Positions 27,744 to 36,104 are shown, counted from the stretch's first letter. The stretch is 47,834 nucleotides of DNA from Pseudomonas fluorescens (GCF_002837185.1 NZ_KZ477989.1:1-47834); one strand, 5' to 3'. Program-made: numbers and translations. The notes: a model not told the origin generated them from the sequence alone.

Positions 27744-28580
27744 ATGGCCAAACAGCTGAATATCGATCTACTGCGTACCTTTCACGCCGTCGCGCGTTTT
27801 GGTCGCTTCAATGAAGCGGCCGAGCATGTGCACCGCAGCGCTTCCACCGTGACCACGCAGATTCAGAAACTGGAAGATCAGGTCGGCCAGCGCCTGTTCA
27901 GCCGCAGCAACCAGGGCGTGGACCTGACGCTGTACGGCAGAAAACTGTTGGGCGAAACCACCGAATTTCTCAAAAGCCACGACCGTCTGCTGATCTCGCT
28001 GATGCCCCAGCGCATGCAGGGCAAGATCCGCCTGGGTGTGCCCGATACTTACGCGCCCGCCTTCATCCAGGCATTCGTGCCGCGACTGATTGCCGACAAC
28101 CCGCTGCTGGAGCTGGAAATCGAAGCGCGCACCAGTGGCGAACTGTTGAATCTGTTCACGGCAAACCAACTGGATCTGGCAATCACCGTCAGCGCACAGC
28201 CGCTGGCACAGGGTGAGCGCTTGGGGCCGGTGCAACCGCTATGGGTGGCAGCAGAGCAATTCAGTTATCCGCCAAACGCGCCGCTGCCCATCACCGTGCC
28301 CATCGCTGGTTGCCCCTATCGAGCGGCAGCGTTACAGGCGCTGAAAGATAACGGGATTTACCATCGAGTACTGCTGGAAAGCCCTAACTCATCGGCGGTA
28401 GAGGCTTTCGTACTCAGCGGCGTGGCCGTGGGCCTGATGGAGGAGAGCCGCATGGGCGAAGGGCTGAGGCAAATGACAGAGCTGGCGGCCCTCCCCGCGC
28501 AGCATCTGTATCTGCTGTGCGACACCGCTAACGCACTGGCCCTGCACGTGTATGAGCAAGTCAGGCACTTCAGGGTCTGA
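27744..28580 (+). CDS. LysR-family transcriptional regulator
   Basis: This 278-residue regulator has the helix-turn-helix at about 5-65 (LLRTFHAVARFGRFNEAAEH, HRSASTVTTQIQKLEDQVGQ, then RLFSRSNQG) followed by a somewhat short effector domain. It starts at ATG 27744 and ends at a strong bidirectional terminator. Divergence from the EamA transporter suggests that it regulates export. Confidence 0.87.
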   Translation: MAKQLNIDLLRTFHAVARFGRFNEAAEHVHRSASTVTTQIQKLEDQVGQRLFSRSNQGVDLTLYGRKLLGETTEFLKSHDRLLISLMPQRMQGKIRLGVPDTYAPAFIQAFVPRLIADNPLLELEIEARTSGELLNLFTANQLDLAITVSAQPLAQGERLGPVQPLWVAAEQFSYPPNAPLPITVPIAGCPYRAAALQALKDNGIYHRVLLESPNSSAVEAFVLSGVAVGLMEESRMGEGLRQMTELAALPAQHLYLLCDTANALALHVYEQVRHFRV

Positions 28581-28591
28581 ACGCCGCGCAC

Positions 28592-28631
28592 AAAAAAGCC
28601 CGCTGACCGTCACCGGTTCAGCGGGCTTTTT
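28592..28631. terminator. Bidirectional intrinsic terminator
   Basis: A GCCCGCTGAACC-type stem (GCCCGCTGA and TCAGCGGGC) is flanked by six A residues on the left and a T run on the right. It serves the LysR gene on the plus strand and mqo on the minus strand. Confidence 0.92.
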
Positions 28632-28643
28632 ATCAGGCGTTAC

Positions 28644-30290
28644 TTACAGCGCCAGGTCAGACGCCGGCTTGCCAGGCTCAGCCGCAGGCTTGGCAGCCTC
28701 GGTGGCCTGTGGAGCAGCCAGTTGCGGGATCGCTGGCGGTGGCGTCAGTTGCAGCACACCGGCCGTGTAGGCCCATTCCTTGGCAACCGCTTCAGGGCTG
28801 TCGTTCAGCTTGGTGCCGTAGCTTGGCACGATCTGGTGCAGTTTTTCCTGCCAGGCCGGGCTTGCTACCTTGTCCTTGAAGACTTTCTGCAGCACGGTCA
28901 GCATGATCGGAGCCGCGGTCGACGCGCCTGGCGATGCACCCAACAGGCCGGCAATGGAGTTGTCAGCGGAGCTGACCACTTCGGTACCGAGCTTCAGCAC
29001 GCCGCCCTGCTCTTCGTCACGCTTGATGATCTGCACGCGCTGGCCGGCTTGCCACAGGCGCCAGTCGGCTTGCTTGGCGTTCGGGAAGTATTCCTGCAGC
29101 GCCTTGAAGCGGTCGTCATCGGACAGCATCAGTTGGCCGGCGAGGTACTCGACCAGTGGGTATTCACGAATACCGACTTTGGTCATCGGCCAGATGTTGT
29201 GGGTGGTGGTGCTGGTCAGCAGGTCCAGGTACGAGCCTTCTTTGAGGAACTTGGTCGAGAAGGTGGCGAATGGGCCAAACAGAATCACGCGCTTGCCATC
29301 CAGCACGCGGGTGTCCAGGTGCGGAACCGACATCGGTGGCGAGCCCACCGAAGCCTTGCCGTAGGCCTTGGCCAGGTGCTGCTCGGCGACGGTCGGGTTG
29401 TCGGTCACCAGGAACGAGCCGCCAACCGGGAAGCCGGCGTATTCCTTGGCTTCAGGAATGCCCGACTTTTGCAGCAGATGCAGGGCACCGCCGCCAGCGC
29501 CGATGAACACGAACTTGGCGTCGGTTTCAGTCTTGGTGCCGTCTTTGAGGTTTTTGTAGCTCACACGCCACGAACCGTCTTCGTTGCGGGTGATGTCCTG
29601 CACTTCGCTCGACAGTTTCAGGTCGAACTTAGGGGTGGTTTGCAGGTGGGCAACGAACTGGCGGGTGATCTCGCCAAAGTTGACATCGGTGCCGATCGGG
29701 CTCCAGGTGGCCGCGATTTTCTGGTTGGGGTCACGCCCTTCCATCATCAGCGGGACCCACTTGGCGATCTGCGCCGGGTCTTCGGAGTACTGCATGCCGG
29801 CGAACAGCGGGCTCGCCTTCAGCGCTTCATAGCGCTTTTTCAGGAACTTGATGTTGTCATCGCCCCACACAAAGCTCATGTGCGGTGTGGAGTTGATGAA
29901 CGAACGCGGGTTCTTCAACACGCCCTGCTGGACCTGCCAGGACCAGAACTGACGGGAGATCTGGAACGCTTCGTTGATCTCGACCGCTTTAGGGATCTCA
30001 ACGTTGCCGTTCTTGTCTTCCGGGGTGTAGTTCAACTCGGCCAGGGCCGAGTGACCGGTACCGGCGTTGTTCCAGCCGTTGGAGCTTTCTTCGGCCACGC
30101 CATCGAGGCGCTCGACCATCTCCATCGACCAGTCCGGTTCCAGCTCGTTAAGCCAGACACCCAGGGTCGCGCTCATGATGCCGCCGCCGATCAGCAGCAC
30201 ATCGACTTTCTTTGCCTCTTCCGCGTGAACGGACGTGATCCCCATCGACAAAGCCAGCCCCAGCAGGGCAGTGTTTACTTTTTTAAACAT
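28644..30290 (-). CDS. mqo: Malate:quinone oxidoreductase with signal-like N-terminus
   Basis: Mqo oxidises malate to oxaloacetate and passes electrons to quinone at the cytoplasmic membrane. The 548-residue protein has the FAD dinucleotide motif [14 protein letters not shown] near residue 35, then [57 protein letters not shown] and [13 protein letters not shown]. Before the FAD domain lies a Sec-like segment ([27 protein letters not shown]) and after it an Ala/Pro-rich tail ([20 protein letters not shown]), both unlike the short E. coli enzyme. The ATG at 30290 follows AGGTG. It probably is a second mqo of the MqoB type. Confidence 0.93.
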   Translation of the reverse strand: MFKKVNTALLGLALSMGITSVHAEEAKKVDVLLIGGGIMSATLGVWLNELEPDWSMEMVERLDGVAEESSNGWNNAGTGHSALAELNYTPEDKNGNVEIPKAVEINEAFQISRQFWSWQVQQGVLKNPRSFINSTPHMSFVWGDDNIKFLKKRYEALKASPLFAGMQYSEDPAQIAKWVPLMMEGRDPNQKIAATWSPIGTDVNFGEITRQFVAHLQTTPKFDLKLSSEVQDITRNEDGSWRVSYKNLKDGTKTETDAKFVFIGAGGGALHLLQKSGIPEAKEYAGFPVGGSFLVTDNPTVAEQHLAKAYGKASVGSPPMSVPHLDTRVLDGKRVILFGPFATFSTKFLKEGSYLDLLTSTTTHNIWPMTKVGIREYPLVEYLAGQLMLSDDDRFKALQEYFPNAKQADWRLWQAGQRVQIIKRDEEQGGVLKLGTEVVSSADNSIAGLLGASPGASTAAPIMLTVLQKVFKDKVASPAWQEKLHQIVPSYGTKLNDSPEAVAKEWAYTAGVLQLTPPPAIPQLAAPQATEAAKPAAEPGKPASDLAL

Positions 30291-30574
30291 CAGTAGCACC
30301 TATGATAAAACGCCATCCGCCCTACCGCCCCCGATCATGAGTAACCCTCGACCACGCTACGTCAGGCAACGTACCGCGGGGTCTGCACATTCACATAAAG
30401 GCTGCAGGGTGGGCACACAAGGCCGATGGATCGACCTCACTGTTATGTCCCTTCTGCGCTGACTTCTTATCATTATTGGCTTCAGCTACCTGGGCGACAG
30501 CCAACCGCTGGGACGTATACGGGTGTACGCACCAAGGAAAGCCTAGACCAGGACGGCGCGCAGAATATCACGCT

Positions 30575-30740
30575 AAACGGCGTTTATGCGCCGTTTGGCC
30601 AATTGACACCGCTAAATCGCGGCTTTTATCGCGCCAGTGTCAAGACTGCCAGCCGCGACGTGGGGTCACAGGCCCGGAACTCTCGTGCTCGAGGCTGTTC
30701 TAGACACCTTCACAGTCGCCTGCGTAGCATCGGCGACTGT
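30575..30740 (+). promoter_or_regulatory. Promoter and hairpin-rich leader of the MFS gene
   Basis: This stretch holds three inverted repeats. AAACGGCG/CGCCGTTT are at 30575-30582 and 30589-30596. TTGACAC/GTGTCAA are at 30603-30609 and 30637-30643. ACAGTCGCC/GGCGACTGT are at 30712-30720 and 30732-30740. TTGACA at 30603 with TTATCG at 30626 (17-bp spacing) is a possible sigma-70 promoter whose start would fall at the right arm of the second repeat. The third hairpin ends 32 bp before the start codon, followed by CTTTC. The rest of the 30291-30772 gap shows no supported gene. Confidence 0.5.
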
Positions 30741-30772
30741 CTTTCGTGCACCTCATCCAAACAGAGCGATCC

Positions 30773-31960
30773 ATGTCTATCCAGCAAACACCCGGGCACC
30801 TGCTGCCCGCGCGCAGTGCCGCCAAAATGGAAGCGGCCATGGCCGTGGGCGCGTTCGCCATCGGCACCGGCGAATTCGCCATCATGGGCCTGATGCCCGA
30901 TATCGCCCAGAACCTGGGCCTGAGCGAACCGCAAGTCGGCCACGCCATCAGCGCCTACGCGCTCGGTGTGATGGTCGGCGCCCCGCTGTTGGCCATCCTC
31001 GGCGCCAAGCTGTTGCGCAAACACATGCTGCTGTTGCTGATGGGCCTCTATGCCCTGGGCAACTTCGCCACCGCCTTCACCCCCACCTTCGGCTCGCTGG
31101 TGGCCTTCCGCTTTATCAGCGGCCTGCCCCACGGCGCCTACTTCGGCATCGCCGCCGTGGTCGCCTCCAGCATGGTGCCCACCGACAAACGCGCCGGCGC
31201 CGTGGCCCGCGTCATGATGGGCCTGACCCTGGCCATGCTGCTGGGCAACCCCATCGCCACCTTCCTCGGCCAACACCTGGGCTGGCGCTCGGCGTTCGCC
31301 CTGGTCAGCGTGATCGCCCTGCTCACCATCGCCCTGGTCTGGCAATTCGTGCCCCACCGCCACGACGAACAACGCAGCGACCCGCGCAAGGAACTGCGCG
31401 CCTTCACCAAACCCCAGGTCTGGATGGCCCTGTCCATCGGCGCGATTGGCTTTGCCGGCATGTTCTGCGTATTCAGCTACCTCGCGCCGACCATGCTGGA
31501 AGTGACCAAAGTGTCACCGCAGTGGATTCCGTTCGGCCTGGCAGCGTTTGGCGCGGGCGGCATCATCGGCAACATCGCCGGCGGCAAACTGTTTGATCGC
31601 CTGCAGTTTCGGGCGGTGGGCTTGATATTGGTGTGGTCGATAGCCGTGCTGCTGTTCTTCCCCTTCGCCGCGGCGTCGCTGTGGGGCGTGCTGCTGAGCA
31701 TGGGATTGGTGGGCACCATGGTCGCCTTGGCGGCACCGTTGCAGATTCGCCTGATGGACATCGCCCACGAAGCCCCGAGCCTGGCGGCGGCGTCCAACCA
31801 TGCGGCGTTTAACCTGGCGAATGCGCTGGGGCCTTGGTTTGGCGGTATGGCTATTACGGCGGGGTTGGGGTGGACCAGTACCGGCTACATCGGCGCCGCA
31901 ACAGCCTTGGTCGGCCTGGGCCTCTACCTAATCGCCCGGCGCATGAAAGGCGGCCACTGA
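30773..31960 (+). CDS. MFS efflux transporter (AraJ/YdhP-like DHA1 group)
   Basis: This 395-residue major-facilitator protein has twelve hydrophobic segments. Family strings include GAFAIGTGEFAIMGLMPDIA in the first helix, SAYALGVMVGAPLLAILGAK and FISGLPHGAYFGIAAVVASS, and a second-half motif NIAGGKLFDRL. This subgroup is often labelled arabinose efflux permease, though substrates are usually drugs or metabolites. The start at 30773 (MSIQQTPGH) is preferred over the upstream in-frame ATG 30746; the ribosome site AGAG is weak, and a hairpin lies just upstream. Confidence 0.88.
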   Translation: MSIQQTPGHLLPARSAAKMEAAMAVGAFAIGTGEFAIMGLMPDIAQNLGLSEPQVGHAISAYALGVMVGAPLLAILGAKLLRKHMLLLLMGLYALGNFATAFTPTFGSLVAFRFISGLPHGAYFGIAAVVASSMVPTDKRAGAVARVMMGLTLAMLLGNPIATFLGQHLGWRSAFALVSVIALLTIALVWQFVPHRHDEQRSDPRKELRAFTKPQVWMALSIGAIGFAGMFCVFSYLAPTMLEVTKVSPQWIPFGLAAFGAGGIIGNIAGGKLFDRLQFRAVGLILVWSIAVLLFFPFAAASLWGVLLSMGLVGTMVALAAPLQIRLMDIAHEAPSLAAASNHAAFNLANALGPWFGGMAITAGLGWTSTGYIGAATALVGLGLYLIARRMKGGH

Positions 31961-31986
31961 CGCCACCCGCTTCACTGGGGTTCAAA

Positions 31987-32046
31987 CTGTGGGAGGGGGC
32001 TTGCCCCCGATAGCAATGGGTCAGTCAACACACCACTGACTGACCC
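31987..32046. repeat. REP sequence plus adjacent perfect hairpin
   Basis: A single REP (TGTGGGAGGGGGCTTGCC then CCCGATAGC) is followed by GGGTCAGTCA/TGACTGACCC arms at 32018-32027 and 32037-32046. The second hairpin resembles the centre of the REPINs in this window, so this is probably a REPIN that lost its second copy. Confidence 0.8.
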
Positions 32047-32054
32047 ACCACCCA

Positions 32055-32273
32055 TCAATCATCATGCAACAACCCCGACCCATACTCCCCATAACTACTC
32101 CCCAGCCCGCTGCCACCAAAATTCATCTTGGCGGCTTTGTTGGGGCTGTGGTCGCCAAACGCCTGGCATCCACCCGAGAAGCACGGGTCACTGCTCACGG
32201 CGGGTGAAGATGAACAGGCGCTCAACAGCAACGTGCCGGTGATCATTGCGACTTTGATGAGGTTCGAGATCAT
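32055..32273 (-). CDS. Small hypothetical lipoprotein
   Basis: The 72-residue protein has the lipoprotein signal MISNLIKVAMITGTLLLSAC (lipobox LSAC, Cys20). A Ser-rich linker and a Gly/Ser/Tyr-rich tail (GGSGLGSSYGEYGSGLLHDD) follow. Mature length is only about 53 residues with two further Cys that could pair (PCFSGGC). No function is recognised. Confidence 0.75.
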   Translation of the reverse strand: MISNLIKVAMITGTLLLSACSSSPAVSSDPCFSGGCQAFGDHSPNKAAKMNFGGSGLGSSYGEYGSGLLHDD

Positions 32274-32387
32274 GGTTGCAGTTCCCTGTGGGCTGGAGGC
32301 GCTGGGGTCTTCTCTTGCAGGGAATCGTAGACCTCAACGGCGCAGGGAATTATGAAACTTTGCTGGGGGACAGGATGGGTTCAGGTT

Positions 32388-32407
32388 GCCGCCTTGGGTA
32401 AGGCGGC
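32388..32407. terminator. Hairpin after the DUF6124 gene
   Basis: GCCGCCTT-GGGT-AAGGCGGC forms a perfect 8-bp stem 12 bp beyond the DUF6124 stop. There is no clear T run on either strand, so termination strength is uncertain. Confidence 0.45.
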
Positions 32408-32418
32408 GGGGTTGGTTG

Positions 32419-32784
32419 TCAGGCTTTGACTGGTTGGGTTACAGGCGCAACTTGCTCCTGGGCTCGGTCGACAAGCAGCGAGCTCAACTCGATTAACTGC
32501 TGAATGCCCAGAGCGATGGCGCGTTGGGAGTCGTCGAGATCGAACGCCAAGGAGGCGGCCATTTCGTTGGCGGATGCGAGGTTCTCGGCGGCGTTGGCCA
32601 GGAGGGTTTCGGGGTCGAGGGTTGGGTTGACGAGGAAAAGGTTTTCGATCGGGCGCTCGGCGGGCGCAGCGTCGTCGGATGGGGGAAAGTGATGATTGAT
32701 TGCTCGCTGGGCTGCGGCTTGAAGCTTGGGATCAGAAGATGCAGCGTTTGAAGCATAAGGCGGATTAGGTGTGACCTTGTACAT
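32419..32784 (-). CDS. DUF6124 family protein
   Basis: The 121-residue protein belongs to a Pseudomonas-specific family that starts M-K-V-T-PNPP. It contains PTLDPETLLANAAENLASAN followed by an amphipathic helical region LAFDLDDSQRAIALGIQQLIELSSLLVDRA. The function is unknown; the helical region suggests protein contacts. Several copies are common in Pseudomonas genomes. An AAGGAG ribosome site lies 9 bp before the ATG. The leader upstream is long and has mutually exclusive pairing segments. Confidence 0.82.
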   Translation of the reverse strand: MYKVTPNPPYASNAASSDPKLQAAAQRAINHHFPPSDDAAPAERPIENLFLVNPTLDPETLLANAAENLASANEMAASLAFDLDDSQRAIALGIQQLIELSSLLVDRAQEQVAPVTQPVKA

Positions 32785-32990
32785 GGCGAAGCTCCTTAAC
32801 TATTCAGGAACTACCAGTCTCACTTCCACATGAGAGGTGGCAGCTGTACGCAGGTGTGGAAGACCAGGGCTAAGGACCCGGCGCACCGAAGTGCCCCGCG
32901 CACAGCCGCCGTAACACATGATACAGGCGTAAAAAAACGCCGGTAGGTGTTTGTGACGATTGCGTCTTAGCTTGGTACGGACTTCCACAT
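32785..32990 (-). promoter_or_regulatory. Structured leader upstream of DUF6124 (candidate switch)
   Basis: On the minus strand this leader contains TGTGGAAG (32989-32982), CTTCCACA (32862-32855) and TGTGGAAG (32830-32823). The middle segment can pair with either outer copy but not both. Between them lie GGCGT-TTTTTT-ACGCC and GCAC-TTCG-GTGC hairpins, the second with a UUCG tetraloop. The gap from here to 33116 has no clear gene. An 82-codon minus-strand frame (33048-32800) runs through the leader; I regard it as doubtful. Confidence 0.5.
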
Positions 32991-33116
32991 CCGACCGCTG
33001 GATTGGCAGCGGCTTGAGGAGGTTAGCTAGGGGCAGTCTTAGGGGCAAGCCGAGAAAAGCGTGGGAAATTTCCTAGACGATTTAACCTGTTCCCGAAATT
33101 ACTCCACACTAGGTAA

Positions 33117-33139
33117 GTCGTCCCGATGATGGATTGGAC
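33117..33139 (+). repeat. Candidate left attachment repeat of the dusA island
   Basis: This 23-bp segment matches 37112-37134 inside the start of dusA at 21 positions, including 14 consecutive bases ATGATGGATTGGAC. It stands outside any gene. Islands and prophages are known to insert in the 5' end of dusA, so this is a probable att copy. The displaced first codons of dusA are not visible to its left. Confidence 0.65.
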
Positions 33140-33201
33140 GTATGTCTCCGCTTACCTCCTAGAATTACCACTCAAAAAACACTTGGGCGCTGCTGCTGTA
33201 G

Positions 33202-33768
33202 CAAACTTTAAGCAGCCATCGACTTACTTGCCCCGCAGCGCTTCAAAGCATTTTTGAGGTAACTGTCAGCGGGGAAATCTATGGTGAGACACAGGGAAAG
33301 CTTGGACCTTTCGCCTGTCTGGTTTTCACCACCAGCGCAAGCGCAGCAACATCACCGCTTCCAGCTCAGATACTCTGTACACCCGATGAATATCACTGCG
33401 CCGGCATTGAGAAACTCGACCTGCCGGGGCCTGCCGCTCATTTGGTCGAGTACGGCGGCAAAGTCACAATCACCCAGGAAGGCTACCAAACTCATTATTC
33501 ATACGGAAAGGGCCAGGATTTCTACCACGTCAAAGAGAAGAATGCTTACTCAAAGGACTTCGTTAACATTCAGCACGACGTTTTTTTGTACTCTGATCCT
33601 GGATGGGCGAACAGCAGCGGCATCCTGATACTGCGTGCTGACTCAGGATCAGGTTTTTTCCATATCGATTGGGCCAAGCAGAGCTATTACGGGTACACAC
33701 ATGAGCTGGGGGCCATTCATTCCTTTGAAGGGTCATGCACGGTGCTCAAGAAAGGAGGCGCGCTATGA
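33202..33768 (+). pseudogene. Open frame without a good start, possibly a decayed secreted protein
   Basis: The frame is open from 33202 to the stop at 33768 but contains no ATG or GTG start; the first conventional codon is TTG 33442, giving 108 residues. The part before that codes LGPFACLVFTTSASAATSPL, which looks like the end of a signal peptide, and then PAQILCTPDEYHCAGIEKLD. This suggests a secreted protein whose N-terminus was lost or frameshifted: ATG 33281 lies in the neighbouring frame close to the expected start. The C-terminal part is Tyr/Gly-rich (HYSYGKGQDFYHVKEKN). No family is recognised. A rare start codon is the alternative. Confidence 0.45.
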
Positions 33769-33856
33769 CGCAATTGAGGCACACCCCAATTGTGTAGGAG
33801 TATGTGGGGAATTTAGAGGGATAGGCCCGTAATTACGGGCTGTAACGCTCGTTCAA

Positions 33857-33888
33857 GGCAGGTTGCATAAATGCATAATGGGCATTGG
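33857..33888 (+). repeat. Left imperfect inverted repeat around the bacteriocin cassette
   Basis: GGCAGG followed by CATAAATGCATAATGGGCAT resembles the reverse complement of 35856-35888 (GGCAGG, then CATAATATGCATAAATGGGA). Alignment needs two small gaps. The pair flanks the immunity and toxin genes. Confidence 0.4.
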
Positions 33889-33977
33889 ATGGCATAGATG
33901 GGCGTACGGGTTGCCCCATTTTGGCCCCATGATACCGGACAGGCTTTTACTTAACGTCTCGTTGAAGGAGACCGCCT

Positions 33978-34028
33978 ATGGTACACCGCTGGTATTCGTT
34001 CACTGCCTGGAGCACCGACTCAGCCTAA
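33978..34028 (+). other. Possible 16-codon ORF with strong ribosome site
   Basis: GAAGGAG lies 7 bp before an ATG that opens MVHRWYSFTAWSTDSA, which is Trp-rich and ends at TAA. It could be a real micro-ORF or the surviving start of a lost gene. The stretch 33769-34143 otherwise shows no supported gene. Confidence 0.25.
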
Positions 34029-34143
34029 CAGCATGCCTTCTGAGGTCAGCGAATTGAGTGATAGCTCAACAGCTCGCCATTTAATATAGACACAATAATA
34101 AGAAGCTCTGAAAATCCTTTCTTGAGAATTCCATTGAGATTTA

Positions 34144-34182
34144 AAACAAAAAAAAAACACCAGCATTGGCCGGTGTTTTTTT
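34144..34182. terminator. Intrinsic terminator after the immunity gene
   Basis: ACACCAGC-ATTG-GCCGGTGT forms a stem with a long A run on the left and a T run on the right. On the minus strand it lies 8 bp past the immunity stop codon. Confidence 0.88.
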
Positions 34183-34190
34183 ATATCTAT

Positions 34191-34619
34191 CTATGGAAGT
34201 GCAGCATCAAGATCGAAACCTACCGTCTGGATTTCGCCTTTGATTTTGAATAATGATATGCTATGAAATTCATAAACCGTATCATTAGTTTTTAACTTAA
34301 CTCTGTCTCCCACGATCTTCTTGACAGCATTTTCACTCTTAGTAACAAGAAAAGGAGTGCTATTTCTTGTCCTTTCCAAAGCTATCTCTTCGCTCGGCTG
34401 AATCTCCATGAGAAAATACCGATATACATCTCCATTGGTGGCCCCGCCGGACTCATACAATACTTCATAAATAGCACCACCTTCAGCAACTTTGGTGACT
34501 GAAATAACTTTGCTAGGATCTGGTCTGAATGGCGAGGACACAAAAATATACAATGCCTGCGCCAGACAAACAAGCAACAACCCCCAGACTAGCCATTTAA
34601 TAACCCTTTGCTTTTGCAT
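34191..34619 (-). CDS. Membrane-anchored immunity protein candidate
   Basis: The 142-residue protein has one N-terminal transmembrane segment (VIKWLVWGLLLVCLAQALYIFV, residues about 6-27, with positive residues before it) and a soluble domain that should face the periplasm. The family is not recognised. It overlaps the toxin gene upstream by 23 bp and ends at a terminator, the usual toxin-immunity order. A periplasm-facing immunity protein implies that the toxin acts in the periplasm. Codon use and AT-richness match the toxin and differ from flanking core genes. Confidence 0.75.
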   Translation of the reverse strand: MQKQRVIKWLVWGLLLVCLAQALYIFVSSPFRPDPSKVISVTKVAEGGAIYEVLYESGGATNGDVYRYFLMEIQPSEEIALERTRNSTPFLVTKSENAVKKIVGDRVKLKTNDTVYEFHSISLFKIKGEIQTVGFDLDAALP

Positions 34620-35607
34620 AACCTATCCCAAATTTAATCCAAACTTGATCAACAGGGTCATCGCCGTAAGGCGCTCCTGCCCACCACTCACCAAATTCCG
34701 TAGAGGATGTCCCAGCTACAGTTTGCGCAGCGCCCGCCCCTCTTAGAAGAACTTGCTCTGGAATCCCCGCAGCGGTCCCTACGGCTCCATAATTGAAATT
34801 CCCGAAATCTGCATACTGGCGTCCTTGTTGTTTGTAGTCCCAAGGCCCTTTATTTCGGACTTTCATATAGAACCATGTGTACATAAAAGCAGAGCCGCTA
34901 CTAGGATAATAGCTATCTTGTGCTTTTGTCTCTTGTAAATTTCCATCCAACCACACCCCTGGTGGAGCGATTGGATACTGGTTAAGTCGAACCTTTTCCC
35001 TAGCTTCGTTAAGTAGCCTAACGGGTTCTTGAAGCTTCCGCTTTAAAGCATTCAAATAATCGATTTCACGACTGGTATATTTCGCAGCATACGCAGCCGC
35101 CAGTGATGCGTACCATTCTTTATAGTTCTTATCTGGAGGATAATTTGTCTTACTGCCGCTGATCGCATCAGAGATGAACCGGCTAGTTGGATAGCCAAAA
35201 AAATCATGACCATAGTAATACTTATCAGCAACTCCTTTCTGAGTCGTGTACGCCTGTGTTTTTTGAACAATAAGAGTGTCAATCGACTGAATATGCCTTT
35301 CAATTTTTTCGACTCCACTCTCAGAGCCTCCTGCACTCTGCTCTATTGAATTAATGCTTTGCGCGATAGCCGCTGGCATAGACTGAAGATTCGCTGCAAA
35401 AGCTGCCTCTTGATCCCTAACATTTTGGGCAATGATTGGTGGATACGTATTAAGTATGTAAGTACGCGTGGCAACGTTACTTAGCTGCCCTGTGTGACTG
35501 TGTGAAAAATCACTATCAAGACCCCCACCTCCGAATGTTTGAGGTTCATATTTATTAATAACGTTGATTTCAATATCTGGAAGATAAATTATGTCGCCAT
35601 TGGGCAT
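34597..35607 (-). CDS. Bacteriocin with polymorphic-toxin-type-44-like C-terminus
   Basis: This 336-residue protein has no signal peptide. Residues 1-60 (IIYLPDIEINVINKY, then FGGGGLDSDFSHSHTGQ) may hold a TonB-type uptake segment. Residues about 60-210 are helical and resemble pyocin/colicin central regions. Residues about 218-332 carry WFYMKVRNKGPWDYK, DFGNFNYGAVGTAAG, GAGAAQTVAGTSSTEFG and PYGDDPVDQ, the pattern of the toxin-44 (Ntox44) domain. AAGGA lies 7 bp before the ATG. It is likely an S-type-pyocin-like weapon against relatives, with the overlapping downstream gene as immunity. No lysis gene or clear LexA/PrtN box was seen upstream. Confidence 0.8.
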   Translation of the reverse strand: MPNGDIIYLPDIEINVINKYEPQTFGGGGLDSDFSHSHTGQLSNVATRTYILNTYPPIIAQNVRDQEAAFAANLQSMPAAIAQSINSIEQSAGGSESGVEKIERHIQSIDTLIVQKTQAYTTQKGVADKYYYGHDFFGYPTSRFISDAISGSKTNYPPDKNYKEWYASLAAAYAAKYTSREIDYLNALKRKLQEPVRLLNEAREKVRLNQYPIAPPGVWLDGNLQETKAQDSYYPSSGSAFMYTWFYMKVRNKGPWDYKQQGRQYADFGNFNYGAVGTAAGIPEQVLLRGAGAAQTVAGTSSTEFGEWWAGAPYGDDPVDQVWIKFGIGYAKAKGY

Positions 35608-36104
35608 AGTGATTTCCTTTTCGCTAGTCCAGTGTAAGTGCGCTGCAGATCACAGTAAAATGGGCGGCTTATTCTTCCGACACCTTACTGCTCTCTGACG
35701 AACGGTTTCAGGTTTCCGGCTTCTGTGAAGGCTCAACGGACAGAATCCCGTTTTCCGCGCCTTTGAGCTTGTCACACTGCGACTGTATATCCATCCAGGC
35801 ATGACACGCAACAAATAATGCATTTGTGCATAAATAAATCAGCAAGTGCTAGTGATTGGCATTCCCATTTATGCATATTATGCCTGCCATTGAGCACGAC
35901 ATGGAAGCTCGTTCTCAACGCCGGTGCGTATTTTCTGGATTATTAGGTTAGCGCTAGGGTCATGCCCAGTTGCAATAATGTGATCCGAAGCCCGTGACTG
36001 GTTGCCGTTAACGTGAGCCATAAACGTCGCTGAATGCAACGCCGTGTGTTTTCAAACGCGAGTTGCGACACATAGCAGGCCCATCTGATCGACGCTTGAG
36101 ACCA
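35608..36104. other. Intergenic stretch without supported gene
   Basis: About 500 bp upstream of the bacteriocin gene, AT-rich in its middle part. It contains the right flanking inverted repeat and a short minus-strand open frame (35723-35866) ending MDIQSQCDKLKGAENGILSV, which could be a phage-lysis-gene remnant. I see no convincing complete gene. Confidence 0.4.
35856..35888 (-). repeat. Right imperfect inverted repeat around the bacteriocin cassette
   Basis: On the minus strand it reads GGCAGG, CATAATATGCATAAATGGGA, ATGCC. It is the inverted partner of 33857-33888, about 2 kb away. Confidence 0.4.

Noticed and set aside
28722..30296. 524-codon plus-strand frame opposite mqo
   Set aside because: The opposite strand encodes a clear Mqo; the frame is rich in the Val/Arg/Gln patterns typical of antisense shadows in GC-rich genes.
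32800..33048. 82-codon minus-strand ORF in the DUF6124 leader
   Set aside because: It has no good ribosome site, and its repeated VEVR strings come from the repeated pairing segments; a structured leader explains it better, though a leader peptide is possible.
33863..34057. 64-codon plus-strand frame in the island
   Set aside because: It has a poor start context and no recognisable features; a separate short frame with a better ribosome site overlaps it.
35608..35760. LexA or PrtN box for the bacteriocin
   Set aside because: A CTG-N7-CAG string is present but has the wrong spacing for LexA, and no clear P box was seen.
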